A DNA stretch of 50,811 nucleotides from Nocardia higoensis (lineage in GTDB: Bacteria > Actinomycetota > Actinomycetes > Mycobacteriales > Mycobacteriaceae), in the NCBI RefSeq assembly GCF_015477835.1, contig NZ_JADLQN010000012.1, positions 1-50,811 of the forward strand, read 5' to 3'. Under the pieces are notes generated by a model. That model saw only the letters and a list, made by a program, of their open reading frames with translations, was not told where the DNA came from and did not search any database. Shown one piece after another: positions 24,575 through 33,040 of this stretch. The position numbers were made by a program, and so were the translations under genes. The first letter of the stretch is position 1. Every line of letters begins with the position of its first letter.

Positions 24575-24868
24575 TCAGAAGCCGAAGAGGGCGTTGCGTT
24601 CGTCCTCGGTGAGGTTGGCCAGGCCCGCAGCGGCCCAGGGCTGGTTGCGGTAGTCGATCCATTCGCCAGCGCGGGTCTCGCGCAGCATCGCTTCGCGCCA
24701 CCGGGCCTTCTCCGCCTCGGGAAGGTTCGCCGCTTCCAGTTCGCGTACTTTGTTCGCGCGGCAGGTGATTGCCCACGCGATCTGCTTGGGGGTACCGGTG
24801 AGGTCGGGCCAGCCCGCCGCCTTCGCGGATCCGGCGTTGGCGTCGTTCACCGAGACGTAGTCGCTCAT
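24575..24868 (-). CDS. Small protein with TGTPKQIAWA motif
   Basis: A 97-aa protein. The central part has the recurrent plasmid/phage motif DLTGTPKQIAWAITCRANKV. Acidic/basic helices follow (RELEAANLPEAEKARWREAM), then GEWIDYRNQPW. This kind of short domain is seen in replication- or antirestriction-associated proteins of mobile elements, but its function is not known to me. The ATG at MSDYVSV was chosen because upstream codons are basic and lack an RBS. It is transcribed towards the Abi_2-like gene. Confidence 0.55.
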   Translation of the reverse strand: MSDYVSVNDANAGSAKAAGWPDLTGTPKQIAWAITCRANKVRELEAANLPEAEKARWREAMLRETRAGEWIDYRNQPWAAAGLANLTEDERNALFGF

Positions 24869-25019
24869 GGGTACAGGATGCGATCGGGTACCGACTTCGC
24901 GCCTTGCGGAGCCGCTGACGGTCTCGTGCGGCGCCCGTGGATAACGAGATGGGCAGTTGCCCACGGAGGCGGCGCTTTTGGTCGGACCCTCGTGTCATTC
25001 TCGTCTGATGGGGGACCGG

Positions 25020-25408
25020 ATGCCGGAGGTCCGTATTCAGGGCGGGCGGGTGATCACCGCGCCGGGGGTGGCGTTGGTGTGGTTGCCTGTCGACGGGCAG
25101 GTCGTCGCGAAGATCCCTCCTCAGAGAGGGAATCGGCGCTGGCTGCACGAGTCGGTGAACATCCGCTCCCCGCAGCTGGAAAGCGATCGGTGGCTCCTGC
25201 CCCGCAGCTGCTTGAACCGGCTGGTGACCGCCGCGGTCGACCGCTACGGCCATGTCGTGCTGGTGCGGGACATGCAGAAGCTGTCTCGCTGCACCACGGC
25301 CTGCCTGGAGGCGGTCGGATCGGAGTGCGAGTGCGCGTGCCTGGGGCTGTCCCACGGATCGACCAACGCCGACGGCTGGGTCGCGACGATCGGCGACGTC
25401 GTGTACTC
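25020..25408 (+). pseudogene. 5' part of an endonuclease VII-like gene split by the transposon
   Basis: Codes for about 130 residues (MPEVRIQGGRVITAPGVALV) with a Cys cluster (CTTACLEAVGSECECACLGL). It then runs into the transposon end, where translation stops two codons later at TAG. A start 12 bp upstream (25008) is also possible. Removing the transposon and one copy of the TACTC duplication joins this frame exactly to the fragment at 32671-33040. The joined gene is 759 nt, 252 codons plus stop. The gene was intact before insertion and is now almost certainly inactive. Confidence 0.8.
25404..25408. repeat. Target site duplication TACTC, left copy
   Basis: TACTC directly before the left terminal repeat matches TACTC directly after the right one. 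Five-base duplications are the rule for Tn3-family insertion. Confidence 0.9.
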
Positions 25409-25451
25409 GGGGTAGCCGTAGCATCCGCCGAAAATCAGGCGGATATGGCGT
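25409..25451. repeat. Left terminal inverted repeat of the transposon
   Basis: Starts GGGG, as in classical Tn3 ends. It is 43 bp long and matches the right end except at three positions (17, 18, 29). Confidence 0.9.
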
Positions 25452-25556
25452 AGCCGCCTGGTAGGCATCGGGTTTCGGGTTCGGCATGCGCTGTCGGCTG
25501 GTTGGTGCTTGGCTGCCGGTGATGGTGTTGGTCGGCGCTGGTGGAGGCTGGGGTTC

Positions 25557-28500
25557 GTGGCGACGCGGATGTTCGCGGACGAGGAATTGGAACGTCTGCG
25601 GGGATTCCCGGAGATCAGCCGCGAGGAGCTGTTTCGATACTTCACGCTCACGTCGGCGGATCTGGCGTTCGTGGATCCGGGCCGCGGCCGGGGACCGGCC
25701 GAACGGCTGGGCTTGGCGATCGCGTTGTGTACGCTGCCGTGGCTGGGATTCGTGCCGGATCGGCTGGTCACGGCCCCACCGGTGGCGGTGGCCCGCCTCG
25801 CCGAGCAGCTGCGGGTCGACCCGGTGGTGATCGGTGCCTATGGCAGGCGAGCCAAGACCCGCACCGAGCATGTGCGCCTGGCCGCCCAATACCTGGGATG
25901 GCGTGCGGCCGGTGCGCTGGAGTTCAAGGAGCTCGACGAGTTCCTGCTCGCGCGGGCGATGGAGCACGATTCCCCGACTCTGTTGTTCCGGCTGGCGTGT
26001 GAGTATCTGATCTCGGCGAAGGTGATCCGGCCGGGCCCTGTCACCGTGGTGGAGCGGGTCGCCCACGCCCGGCACCAGGCCCAGACCGAAACCTATGACC
26101 GGCTCGCTCACGAGTTCACTGCGGCGCGGTGTGCGGAGTTGGACGGCTTGCTGGTCACGGACGCGTCGCTGGGGATCTCGCGGTTGCGGTGGCTGTCGAC
26201 CGGGCCGGTGGAGGCGTCGGCGGCTGCGGTCCGCGCCGAGGTCGACAAGCTGGGGTTTCTGCGGGGTTTGGGTGCTGATCGGCTGGATCTGTCGGTGCTG
26301 CCCGCCGAGCGGCGCCGGTTCTTGGCCACGATGGGCCGGCGTCTGAGTCCGCAAGCCCTGGAGCGTCGGGATCCGCAGCGCCGGTATCCGATCCTGCTCA
26401 CGGTGCTGGCCCAGTCGGGCACCGATGTGCTCGATGAGGTCGTGGCGTTGTTCGATCAGGCGATCTCGGCGAAGTTCGGTGCCGCCGAACGGAAGATGCA
26501 GCAGCAGCTGGCCGAGCGCGGCAAGACCGGCGAGGACCGCCAGGCGCTGCTGGACGATCTCTTGGAAATCGTCACCGACCCGACGGTGGCTGATGAGGAG
26601 ATCGGCGCGCTGATCCGCGGCGAGAAGATCGGGTGGGAACGCCTGCGCGCGGCGATCGCCCAGGCCAAACCCAGGTTGCCGCGTGATCACGGGCATCTGG
26701 CAGCGCTGGATTCCTCCTACAACTACCTGCGCCAGTTCACCCCCGCAGTGCTTGAAGCGGTGCGCTTCGCCGGCGGCACCGCCGCTACCGAGCTGCTGAT
26801 CGCGGTGAACATGCTGCGCGAGCTGAACGCGACCGGGCGGCGCAAGGTCTTCGACGACGCCCCGACCGGGTTCGTGCCGACGAAATGGCGCGGCTACCTC
26901 GACGAGGCCCGAAAGACCGGTAGCGCCACCGCGTACCGGCACTACTGGGAATTGTGCGTACTGCTCGGACTGCGCGACGGGCTGCGCAGCGGGGATGTGT
27001 TCGTGCCCGGCTCGCGCCGCTACGCCGACCCGGCCGCCTACCTGATCACCACCGGGCAGTGGGAACCGCAACGCGGCGAGTTCTGCCGCCTGGTCGGGCG
27101 ATCCGCCGATCCCGGCGTCGCGCTGGCCGCCGTGGTCGCCGAACTGCACGACGCGGTCGGCGAGCTGGAGGCGGTGCTGGCCGGCGGGGACGGCCCGGTC
27201 AGGGTGGACGAAGGCGGGGATCTGGTGATCTCGCCACTGACCGCGGAAGATGTTCCCGCCGAGGCGATCGCGCTCAAGGCCGAGCTGACCGAGATGCTGC
27301 CGTTCGCGCCGATCGTTTCCTTGTTGATCGAGCTGGACAAACGCACCGGCTACCTGGACTGCTTCACCCACGCCGGCGGCCAGGCCACCCGCACACCGGA
27401 GTTGAAACGCAACCTGATCGCCGTGCTGCTGGCGCACTCGACGAACCTGGGGTTGACCCGGATGGCCGAGGCATGCGGGATCACCTACGACATCCTGACC
27501 TGGACCGACGAGTGGTATGTGCGCGAGGAGACCCTGCGCGCGGCCAACCTCACGCTGATCGACTACCACCAGCGGCTACCGCTGACCCTGGTGTTCGGTG
27601 CCGGAACGCTGTCGTCGAGCGACGGGCAGCGATTCCCGACGCGCGGGAAATCAACCACGGCCAGGCCGTTGAGCCGGTATTTCGCCAGCGAGGGCCTGTC
27701 GACCTACACCCATGTCACCGATCAGCATGCCACCTACGGCACCAAGGTGATCGTGGCGACCAAACGCGAAGCCCACTACGTGCTCGATGAGATCCTGGGC
27801 AACGCCGCGGATCTGCCGATCACCGAGCACGCCACCGACACCCACGGGGTCACCCTGGTCAACTTCGGGTTGTTCGACCTGCTCGGGATGCAGCTCTCGC
27901 CACGGATCCGGGACCTGGGCCGGATCACCCTGTACCGGCCGGGCCCGCGCGCGCAGGCCGAGGCCCGGTTCCCGCATGCGGGCCCGCTGATGACCCGCAA
28001 GGCCAACCTGGGTTTGATCGCCGAGCACTGGGACGGTCTGCTGCGGTTGGCCGGATCGCTGAAGTTCGGGCACGCCACCGCGTCGCTGCTGGTCGGCAAG
28101 CTGTCGGCGTCGGGGCGGCAGAACACTCTGGCCGCGGCGCTCAAGGAGTACGGGGCGCTGCGGCGCACCATCTACGCCGCGAGGTACCTCTCCGATCCGG
28201 ACTATCGGCGCAAGATCTCGCGGCAGCTCAACAAGGGCGAGTCGCTGCACGCGCTGCGCCGCGACCTGCTCTATGCCCACGAGGGGATGATCCGGGCGCG
28301 CCATCTCGAGGACCAGACCGAGCAAGCCTGGTGCCTGACCTTGGCGACCAACGCTGTGATCGCCTGGACCACAGAGTATTACGGGCTCGCTGTCGATCAG
28401 ATGCGCCGCGCCGGGCAGCGTATCGATGACGAGGTCCTGGCCCATATTTCCCCAGCGCACAGTGCCAACATCAACTTCTTCGGCGCGATCGAGGTCGACA

Positions 28501-28571
28501 TCGACGCCGAGCTGGCCCAGCTGGGCCCGACCGGGTACCGGCCGCTGCGGGTGCGTGACACCTTGTTCTGA
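25557..28571 (+). CDS. tnpA: Tn3-family transposase TnpA
   Basis: A protein of about 1,004 aa, the usual Tn3 transposase length. The N-terminal end-binding region contains FTLTSADLAFVDPGRGRGPA. The C-terminal DDE RNase-H-like region includes the first Asp-containing block LTRMAEACGITYDILTWTDE, the second block THVTDQHATYGTKVIVATKR with ATDTHGVTLVNFGLFDLLG, and the last helix NAVIAWTTEYYGLAVDQM carrying the final Glu. It catalyses replicative cointegrate formation at the 43-bp repeats. The GTG start has GGAGG about 10 nt upstream; ATG at 25569 is an alternative. The frame is intact from end to end. Confidence 0.92.
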   Translation: MATRMFADEELERLRGFPEISREELFRYFTLTSADLAFVDPGRGRGPAERLGLAIALCTLPWLGFVPDRLVTAPPVAVARLAEQLRVDPVVIGAYGRRAKTRTEHVRLAAQYLGWRAAGALEFKELDEFLLARAMEHDSPTLLFRLACEYLISAKVIRPGPVTVVERVAHARHQAQTETYDRLAHEFTAARCAELDGLLVTDASLGISRLRWLSTGPVEASAAAVRAEVDKLGFLRGLGADRLDLSVLPAERRRFLATMGRRLSPQALERRDPQRRYPILLTVLAQSGTDVLDEVVALFDQAISAKFGAAERKMQQQLAERGKTGEDRQALLDDLLEIVTDPTVADEEIGALIRGEKIGWERLRAAIAQAKPRLPRDHGHLAALDSSYNYLRQFTPAVLEAVRFAGGTAATELLIAVNMLRELNATGRRKVFDDAPTGFVPTKWRGYLDEARKTGSATAYRHYWELCVLLGLRDGLRSGDVFVPGSRRYADPAAYLITTGQWEPQRGEFCRLVGRSADPGVALAAVVAELHDAVGELEAVLAGGDGPVRVDEGGDLVISPLTAEDVPAEAIALKAELTEMLPFAPIVSLLIELDKRTGYLDCFTHAGGQATRTPELKRNLIAVLLAHSTNLGLTRMAEACGITYDILTWTDEWYVREETLRAANLTLIDYHQRLPLTLVFGAGTLSSSDGQRFPTRGKSTTARPLSRYFASEGLSTYTHVTDQHATYGTKVIVATKREAHYVLDEILGNAADLPITEHATDTHGVTLVNFGLFDLLGMQLSPRIRDLGRITLYRPGPRAQAEARFPHAGPLMTRKANLGLIAEHWDGLLRLAGSLKFGHATASLLVGKLSASGRQNTLAAALKEYGALRRTIYAARYLSDPDYRRKISRQLNKGESLHALRRDLLYAHEGMIRARHLEDQTEQAWCLTLATNAVIAWTTEYYGLAVDQMRRAGQRIDDEVLAHISPAHSANINFFGAIEVDIDAELAQLGPTGYRPLRVRDTLF

Positions 28572-28590
28572 CTGCGCGGCCGATCTGTGG

Positions 28591-29238
28591 TTACGGCCTG
28601 CCGGTGCCGGTCGGGCTGGTTGATGCGGTGGCTGTTGAGTGAGCGGTGAGGAAGTTGTCGACGAGCCGGGCGCAGTCGTTGTGGTCGATGGTGCGTAGTC
28701 CGGTGAGGCGGGCGAACACGATCGGGCCGAGGAGTTCGATGATGGCGAAGGTGGTGTCGAGTTCGCCGAGTGTGGCGCGGGCGTCGGGGCTGGTGAGGAT
28801 CTGGTCGAACGGTCGGCGGTATTGCTCGATGACGCGGGCGCGTAGTGAGGTGAGCGCGGCCGGGTCGGTGTGGTTGTCGTCGATGGATCCCATGGCCAGC
28901 CAGGCCAGGGTGGTCATCTGTACCGGGGCCTGTTCGATGAGGTCGGCTTGGGTGGTGAGCAGCGTGAGGAGCTGCTCGCGTACCGGGGTGGTGCCGGTGG
29001 GGGCGTCGACGTGGGGGAGCAGCCGTTCGAAGGTCGCCGCGAGCAGATGGGTGGTGCTGCCGAAGTGCCGGTAGAGGGTGGCGCGCGCGACTTTCGATAC
29101 GCGGGTGACCGCTTCGACGGTGACCGCCTCGACACCGCCGGTGGACAGCAGATGGGTGGCCGCGTCGAGCAACCGGTTGCGTGAGCGTGCCAGCCGCGGA
29201 TCGGCCTGCTCGTCGTCCGCGGGGTGCGGGTCGGTCAT
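28591..29238 (-). CDS. TetR-family repressor, divergent from the efflux gene
   Basis: A 215-aa protein. The N-terminal TetR helix-turn-helix is clear (RNRLLDAATHLLSTGGVEAV, then VARATLYRHFGSTTHLLAA). A ligand-binding C-terminal helical domain follows (LLTLLTTQADLIEQAPVQMT, FAIIELLGPIVFARLTGL). It is encoded back-to-back with the MFS gene across a 127-bp region with three regularly spaced half-sites. By family rule it represses the transporter until an inducer binds. The 3' end lies 20 bp from tnpA's stop, converging with it. Confidence 0.9.
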   Translation of the reverse strand: MTDPHPADDEQADPRLARSRNRLLDAATHLLSTGGVEAVTVEAVTRVSKVARATLYRHFGSTTHLLAATFERLLPHVDAPTGTTPVREQLLTLLTTQADLIEQAPVQMTTLAWLAMGSIDDNHTDPAALTSLRARVIEQYRRPFDQILTSPDARATLGELDTTFAIIELLGPIVFARLTGLRTIDHNDCARLVDNFLTAHSTATASTSPTGTGRP

Positions 29239-29365
29239 GGACGCGTGTTCCTCCGGTTCGTGCCGTGCGGCTGTGGGTGTGAGTGGACTCTATCCCACAC
29301 CCCGACCCCTATGATACGAATGGTCTCGCACAGAGACTATCGGTCTCTAAAGTCGGGAGGTGCCG
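29239..29365. promoter_or_regulatory. Divergent promoter/operator between tetR and the efflux gene
   Basis: Half-sites GTCTC (29323), GAGAC (29333) and GTCTC (29343) recur every 10 bp, including the palindrome AGAGAC-TATCG-GTCTCT (29332-29348). TATGAT at 29310-29315 is a likely -10 for the efflux gene, so the operator sits on its transcription start. GGGAGG at 29355 is the efflux gene's RBS. Confidence 0.7.
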
Positions 29366-30949
29366 GTGGACACGCCTGGGACGGACACTGTCGAGATCGC
29401 CCGGTGGACCCGGGCCGAGTGGTGGATGCTGACGGTGTCGTGCCTGGCGGTGGCGCTGGTGGTCGCGGCGATGGCGGCGTTGTATTCGGCGTTGCCGCAG
29501 ATCGCGGTCGCGACCGGGGCCACCCAAGCTCAGCTGACCTGGATCGTCGACGGCTACACACTGGTGCTGGCGTGTCTGGTGCTGCCCGCCGGCGCCGTCG
29601 GTGACCGTTACGGGCGCCGTGTGGTGCTGGTGGCGGGGTTGGTGGTGTTCGCCGCCGCCTCGGCGCTGCCGCTGCTGCTGGACGAGCCGGTGTGGCTGAT
29701 CGCGACGCGCGCGCTGGCCGGGGCGGGCGCGGCGCTGGTGATGCCCTCGACGCTGTCGATCCTGACCGCGGGGTTCGCCCCTGTTCATCGCGGCCGGGCG
29801 GTCGGGATATGGGCCGGGGTCGCCGGATCCGGGGCGGTGCTGGGGATCCTCGGTGCCGGGGTGCTGCTCGAACGATGGTCGTGGCCCTCGGTGTTCGTCG
29901 GGTTGACCGTGGCCGGGACGGTGCTGGCGGTGCTGGCGTGCACCATCGCCGAATCCCGCCACCGTGAGCATCCGCCGGTGGACTGGGTCGGCGCGGGCAC
30001 GGTGGCGGTCGCGGTCGCCGCGATCGTGTTCGCCGCGATCGAGGTCCCCGCACGCGGCTGGGCCGACCCGCTCGTCGCCGCCGCGGCCGGGATCGGTGTG
30101 GCCGCGGCGGTGGCGTTCGTGGTCGTCGAACTGCGCAGCGCGGCGCCGCTGCTGGACGTGCGGTTGTTCACCCGCCGCGGTTTCGGTGCCGGGTCGCTGT
30201 CGGTGACCATCCAGTTCCTGGTCACCTTCGGAGTGTTCCTGCTGCTGGTGCAGTACCTGCAGCTGATCTTCGGTTACGGGCCGCTGGCCTCGGCGCTGGC
30301 ACTGGCGCCGATGGTGGTGCCGCTGGTCGCGATCTCGGTGATCGCGCCGTGGCTGTCGAGCCTGGTCGGATTACGGGTGATGACCGTGACCGGCCTGCTC
30401 ACCATCGCCGCCGGGCTGGTGCTGGTGAGCCGGTTGACCCTCGCCGCAAACTATCCCGACCTGCTGTGGCCGCTGCTGATCATGAGCGCGGGCCTGGGAT
30501 TGTGCACCGCCCCGGCGACCTATGCCATCGTCGCCGACACCCCCGAGGCCAAACACGGGGTCGCCGCCGCGGTCAACGACGCCGCCCGCGAGATCGGTGC
30601 CGCGATCGGGATCGCCGTGGCCGGCAGTGTCCTCGCCGCCGGCTACACCCACCGCATCCAGCCCGCCTTGGCCCGGCTACCCGAGCCCGCCCGCGGCCCG
30701 GTCGCCGATTCCCTGGCCGCCGCCCTGCAAGTCGCCGACCAGGCCGGACCGGTGGCCGCGCCGCTGGCCGAGTTCGCTCAAGCCGCGTTCGTGCACGGCA
30801 GCGGCCAGGCCGCGCTCGCACTGGCCGCCCTCACCACCGCCACAGCGATCGTGCTGGCCGTCCTGGCCCCCGGCCGCACACCGCGCCCGCACACCAGGAC
30901 GCCCTCACCGGCACCGCACTCCCCTCCTGGTGAAAGACGCCCGTCATGA
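29366..30949 (+). CDS. DHA2-family MFS drug efflux transporter (14 TM)
   Basis: A 527-aa integral membrane protein with about 14 hydrophobic helices. It has the MFS motif A loop GDRYGRRVVLVAGLVV after helix 2, an ALAGAGAALVMPSTLSIL segment, and a motif C-like stretch GVAGSGAVLGILGAGVLLE at helix 5. These are the hallmarks of the drug:H+ antiporter-2 (QacA/LfrA-type) group, which exports cationic dyes, biocides or antibiotics using the proton gradient. The second GTG at 29366 is chosen because GGGAGG lies five bases before it. It pairs with the divergent TetR. Substrate cannot be told from sequence. Confidence 0.9.
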   Translation: MDTPGTDTVEIARWTRAEWWMLTVSCLAVALVVAAMAALYSALPQIAVATGATQAQLTWIVDGYTLVLACLVLPAGAVGDRYGRRVVLVAGLVVFAAASALPLLLDEPVWLIATRALAGAGAALVMPSTLSILTAGFAPVHRGRAVGIWAGVAGSGAVLGILGAGVLLERWSWPSVFVGLTVAGTVLAVLACTIAESRHREHPPVDWVGAGTVAVAVAAIVFAAIEVPARGWADPLVAAAAGIGVAAAVAFVVVELRSAAPLLDVRLFTRRGFGAGSLSVTIQFLVTFGVFLLLVQYLQLIFGYGPLASALALAPMVVPLVAISVIAPWLSSLVGLRVMTVTGLLTIAAGLVLVSRLTLAANYPDLLWPLLIMSAGLGLCTAPATYAIVADTPEAKHGVAAAVNDAAREIGAAIGIAVAGSVLAAGYTHRIQPALARLPEPARGPVADSLAAALQVADQAGPVAAPLAEFAQAAFVHGSGQAALALAALTTATAIVLAVLAPGRTPRPHTRTPSPAPHSPPGERRPS

Positions 30950-31113
30950 TGGGCTACCGCACGAGCATCGTCGGCACCGACGGATCCGGCCCTGCCCGTA
31001 CTGCGCCAGTTGGCTGTCACCACCGCCGGTCACCGCTGCTGGCCCGGCTGCTGTCCACCCCACCGATCGAGCTCGACGGCAAAGCCCACTGCGACATCCT
31101 CATCACCGCCTAA
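30946..31113 (+). pseudogene. Universal stress protein remnant (55 aa)
   Basis: A 55-codon frame overlaps the efflux gene stop (ATGA). It opens with MGYRTSIVGTDGSGPART, the N-terminal strand and ATP-loop start of a UspA-family protein, and ends CDILITA like the last strand of the family. The roughly 80-100 residues normally between are missing and the middle is arginine/proline-rich junk. A normal Usp domain is about 140 aa, so this is an internally deleted remnant. Confidence 0.55.
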
Positions 31114-31134
31114 ACACACTCACAGAAAGCGCCC

Positions 31135-31662
31135 ATGACCGAGAACACACCCAGCACTGACACACCCGAGCCCCGGCAGGTCCCGGACTGGATCCCCGCC
31201 TTCCCCGTGCTCGCACCCGACTCCGTCGACCTGCCGCCCCACCACGACCACTGCCTGGGCTGCGGACCGGCCAATCCCCACGGCCACCGGCTACGCGCCC
31301 GACGCGACGCACACGGCGTCTACGCCCACCACCGCTTCGACTCCCGCCACGTCGGCGCCCCAGCGATCGCCCACGGCGGCGCGGTCGCCACCGTCCTCGA
31401 CGAACTGTTCGGACTCCTGCTCTACACCGTCGGGGAACCCGCCGTCACCCGCCACCTCGCCATCGACTACCTCGCCCCGATCCTGCTCGACACCCCCTAC
31501 ACCCTCCGCGCCCACATCCACTCCCGCGACGGCCGCAAACTCCACCTGAAAGCCACCATCGAAAACGACCGCGCCCACGTGGTCACCACCGCCACCGCCC
31601 TGTTCCTCATCGTCGACGTCAACCACTTCCTCACCCCACAACACACCCCCACACACCGATAA
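31135..31662 (+). CDS. PaaI-like hotdog-fold thioesterase
   Basis: A 175-aa protein. A Cys-containing N-terminal patch (DHCLGCGPANPHGHRL) precedes a 4HBT/PaaI-type hotdog domain (HVGAPAIAHGGAVATVLDEL, LAIDYLAPILLDTPYTLRAH). The HGGA motif and the Asp of LDELFG match the family active site. Such enzymes hydrolyse acyl-CoA or related thioesters. CAGAAAGCG precedes the ATG. As transposon cargo downstream of the efflux gene it may be co-expressed; whether it modifies the exported compound is unknown. Confidence 0.85.
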   Translation: MTENTPSTDTPEPRQVPDWIPAFPVLAPDSVDLPPHHDHCLGCGPANPHGHRLRARRDAHGVYAHHRFDSRHVGAPAIAHGGAVATVLDELFGLLLYTVGEPAVTRHLAIDYLAPILLDTPYTLRAHIHSRDGRKLHLKATIENDRAHVVTTATALFLIVDVNHFLTPQHTPTHR

Positions 31663-31673
31663 CACCCCCCTGA

Positions 31674-31801
31674 CCTGTTCCGTAACCCGATCCGTAACCG
31701 GAACACCACGCAGAACGAACATCGGCCCAGCACACCGGTGTTCCGTAGAGGTGTTCCGCAAACTGTGCCGGTCAACCCCCGCCATCTGGAACACTTTCGG
31801 C
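31674..31801. promoter_or_regulatory. Transposon res region
   Basis: The motif GTGTTCCG/CGGAACAC recurs at 31676 (TGTTCCG), 31699 (CGGAACACC), 31738, 31751 and 31788 (GGAACAC), arranged as inverted pairs directly before tnpR. The 31674-31707 pair with GTAAC inner repeats looks like the crossover site I. Confidence 0.65.
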
Positions 31802-32419
31802 ATGGGTGAGCCGTTCCGCATCGGATACTGCCGCTGCTCCACCGACGAACAAGACGTCGAGATCCAAACCGAACAACTACTGGCGCTCGGAGTGCCGCGC
31901 GAGCGGATCTTCATCGACAAAGGGTTCTCCGGGACCACCCGCAAGAACCGGGCCGGCCTGGACAACGCACTCGCCGCCGCCACCTCCGCCGCAGCGGCCA
32001 TCGACGAGCGACAGGTAGTGCTGACCACGACGAAGTTCGACCGATTCGCACGCAACATGGCCGAAGCAGGCCAGACCCTGACCGAACTGCGCGAGCGCGA
32101 TGTGCTGTTCGGACTCGGGAGCTCGATCTACGACTGGGCAGACCCGTTCGGCAAGCTGTTCCTGCAAACCCTCGCCATGGTCGCCGAATTCGAAGCCAAC
32201 CTCAACCACCTACGCACCCGCGAGGGCATGGCCAAAGCCCGCGCAAAAGGCAGACTCAAAGGCAAACAGCCGAAACTACCTCTCACGGCACGGAAAACAA
32301 TCCACCGCCGCTACCACGACCCCGCCGACGACGCGAGCCTCGCTGACCTCGCCGAGGAATACAGCGTCGGCCGCTCCACCATCCACCGCATCGTCAGCAA
32401 TGCTCCACCACGAGCCTGA
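31802..32419 (+). CDS. tnpR: Serine resolvase TnpR of the transposon
   Basis: A 205-aa protein. The catalytic Ser is in RIGYCRCSTDEQDVEIQTEQ, the D-loop in VLTTTKFDRFARNMAEAGQT, the E helix in LFLQTLAMVAEFEANL, and the HTH at the end is DLAEEYSVGRSTIHRIV. It resolves cointegrates at the res site just upstream. Cys replaces the residue before Ser seen in most homologues (CRCS), which is tolerated in this family. The ATG was chosen from the ORF's position after res; an earlier start would lie within res. Confidence 0.88.
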   Translation: MGEPFRIGYCRCSTDEQDVEIQTEQLLALGVPRERIFIDKGFSGTTRKNRAGLDNALAAATSAAAAIDERQVVLTTTKFDRFARNMAEAGQTLTELRERDVLFGLGSSIYDWADPFGKLFLQTLAMVAEFEANLNHLRTREGMAKARAKGRLKGKQPKLPLTARKTIHRRYHDPADDASLADLAEEYSVGRSTIHRIVSNAPPRA

Positions 32420-32622
32420 GAATTCACCAGCCTGTCGTAAAGACCCCGCTACTTCGCACTTCCTGACAACCCTTGGGTTGCGGGCCCTTACGTCCCACAC
32501 GAGTCCTGACCCGAATCGGATCGTCGGCGAGCTGGGCGGATACGCCGCGCCCACCAGGAGCCGGTGGCGAGACAGACGATCGTTTCAACCCAACAGGCCG
32601 AGCGGATCATCGACCAGACACA
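32420..32622. other. Right-end spacer of the transposon
   Basis: About 200 bp between tnpR and the right terminal repeat without a supported gene. A chance frame crosses the repeat into the interrupted gene. Confidence 0.4.
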
Positions 32623-32665
32623 ACGCCATATCCGCCCGATTTTCGGCAAATGCTACGGCTACCCC
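32623..32665. repeat. Right terminal inverted repeat of the transposon
   Basis: Reverse complement of the left end over 43 bp with three mismatches; the outer end reads CCCC before the target duplication. Confidence 0.9.
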
Positions 32666-32670
32666 TACTC
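32666..32670. repeat. Target site duplication TACTC, right copy
   Basis: Identical to the five bases before the left terminal repeat. Confidence 0.9.
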
Positions 32671-33040
32671 CAACCTGGGTGAATACACCCGCTCCGCCGT
32701 GGTGCACGGGCCCCGAGGCAGCGACCTCGACGCCGTGATCTACCGTGGCGAACTCACCGGATACCGCTACCGCGCAGACCGCGCCGGGCGCCGCAACGAG
32801 GGCTGGCCGCACCCCTACGAGTTCATGTGCGCCGCCTGCTTGAGCACCCGCGCAGAGGTGTGGGATCACTGCCACACCCACCGCTACGTCCGCGCCCCGC
32901 TGTGCAGGCCGTGCAACACCCGCCACTGGACGGGATGGAACCCCCAGCACGGGCGGGCGGCGGTGAGCCGCAACCTCGACCCCACCTACTACCGGTGGTG
33001 CCCGGACTACGACGCCGACGAGAACTCGTGCACCGCGTAG
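32671..33040 (+). pseudogene. 3' part of the endonuclease VII-like gene split by the transposon
   Basis: Encodes about 122 residues in the frame set by TACTC (NLGEYTRSAVVHGPRGSDLD). It holds the recombination endonuclease VII-type zinc/active-site motif: MCAACLSTRAEVWDHCHTHR then VRAPLCRPCNTRHW, that is, two CxxC pairs around a DHCH. The domain is complete in this half but has lost its natural start; the open frame now begins inside the transposon. It converges with the minus-strand gene ending at 33041. Confidence 0.8.

Larger units (their letters stand above)
25409..32665. mobile_element. Complete Tn3-family transposon carrying TetR/MFS efflux and thioesterase genes
   Basis: The 7,257-bp element is bounded by 43-bp terminal inverted repeats beginning GGGGTAGCCGTAGCA and flanked by TACTC duplications. 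From left: tnpA, tetR (reverse), MFS efflux gene, universal-stress-protein remnant, thioesterase, res region and tnpR, then about 200 bp to the right end. In most Tn3-family elements tnpR lies next to tnpA; here 3.2 kb of cargo separates them. The intact repeats, duplication and transposase suggest a fairly recent, probably still mobile insertion. The cargo suggests selection for export of a toxic compound (inference). Confidence 0.92.

Noticed and set aside
24432..27569. 1,045-aa minus-strand ORF opposite the transposase
   Set aside because: Antisense frame of TnpA crossing the transposon boundary; Gln/Arg/Pro-rich with no domain.
32564..33040. 158-aa gene starting inside the transposon end
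   Set aside because: The first 34 codons are transposon terminal repeat and spacer; only the part after the target duplication belongs to the original gene.
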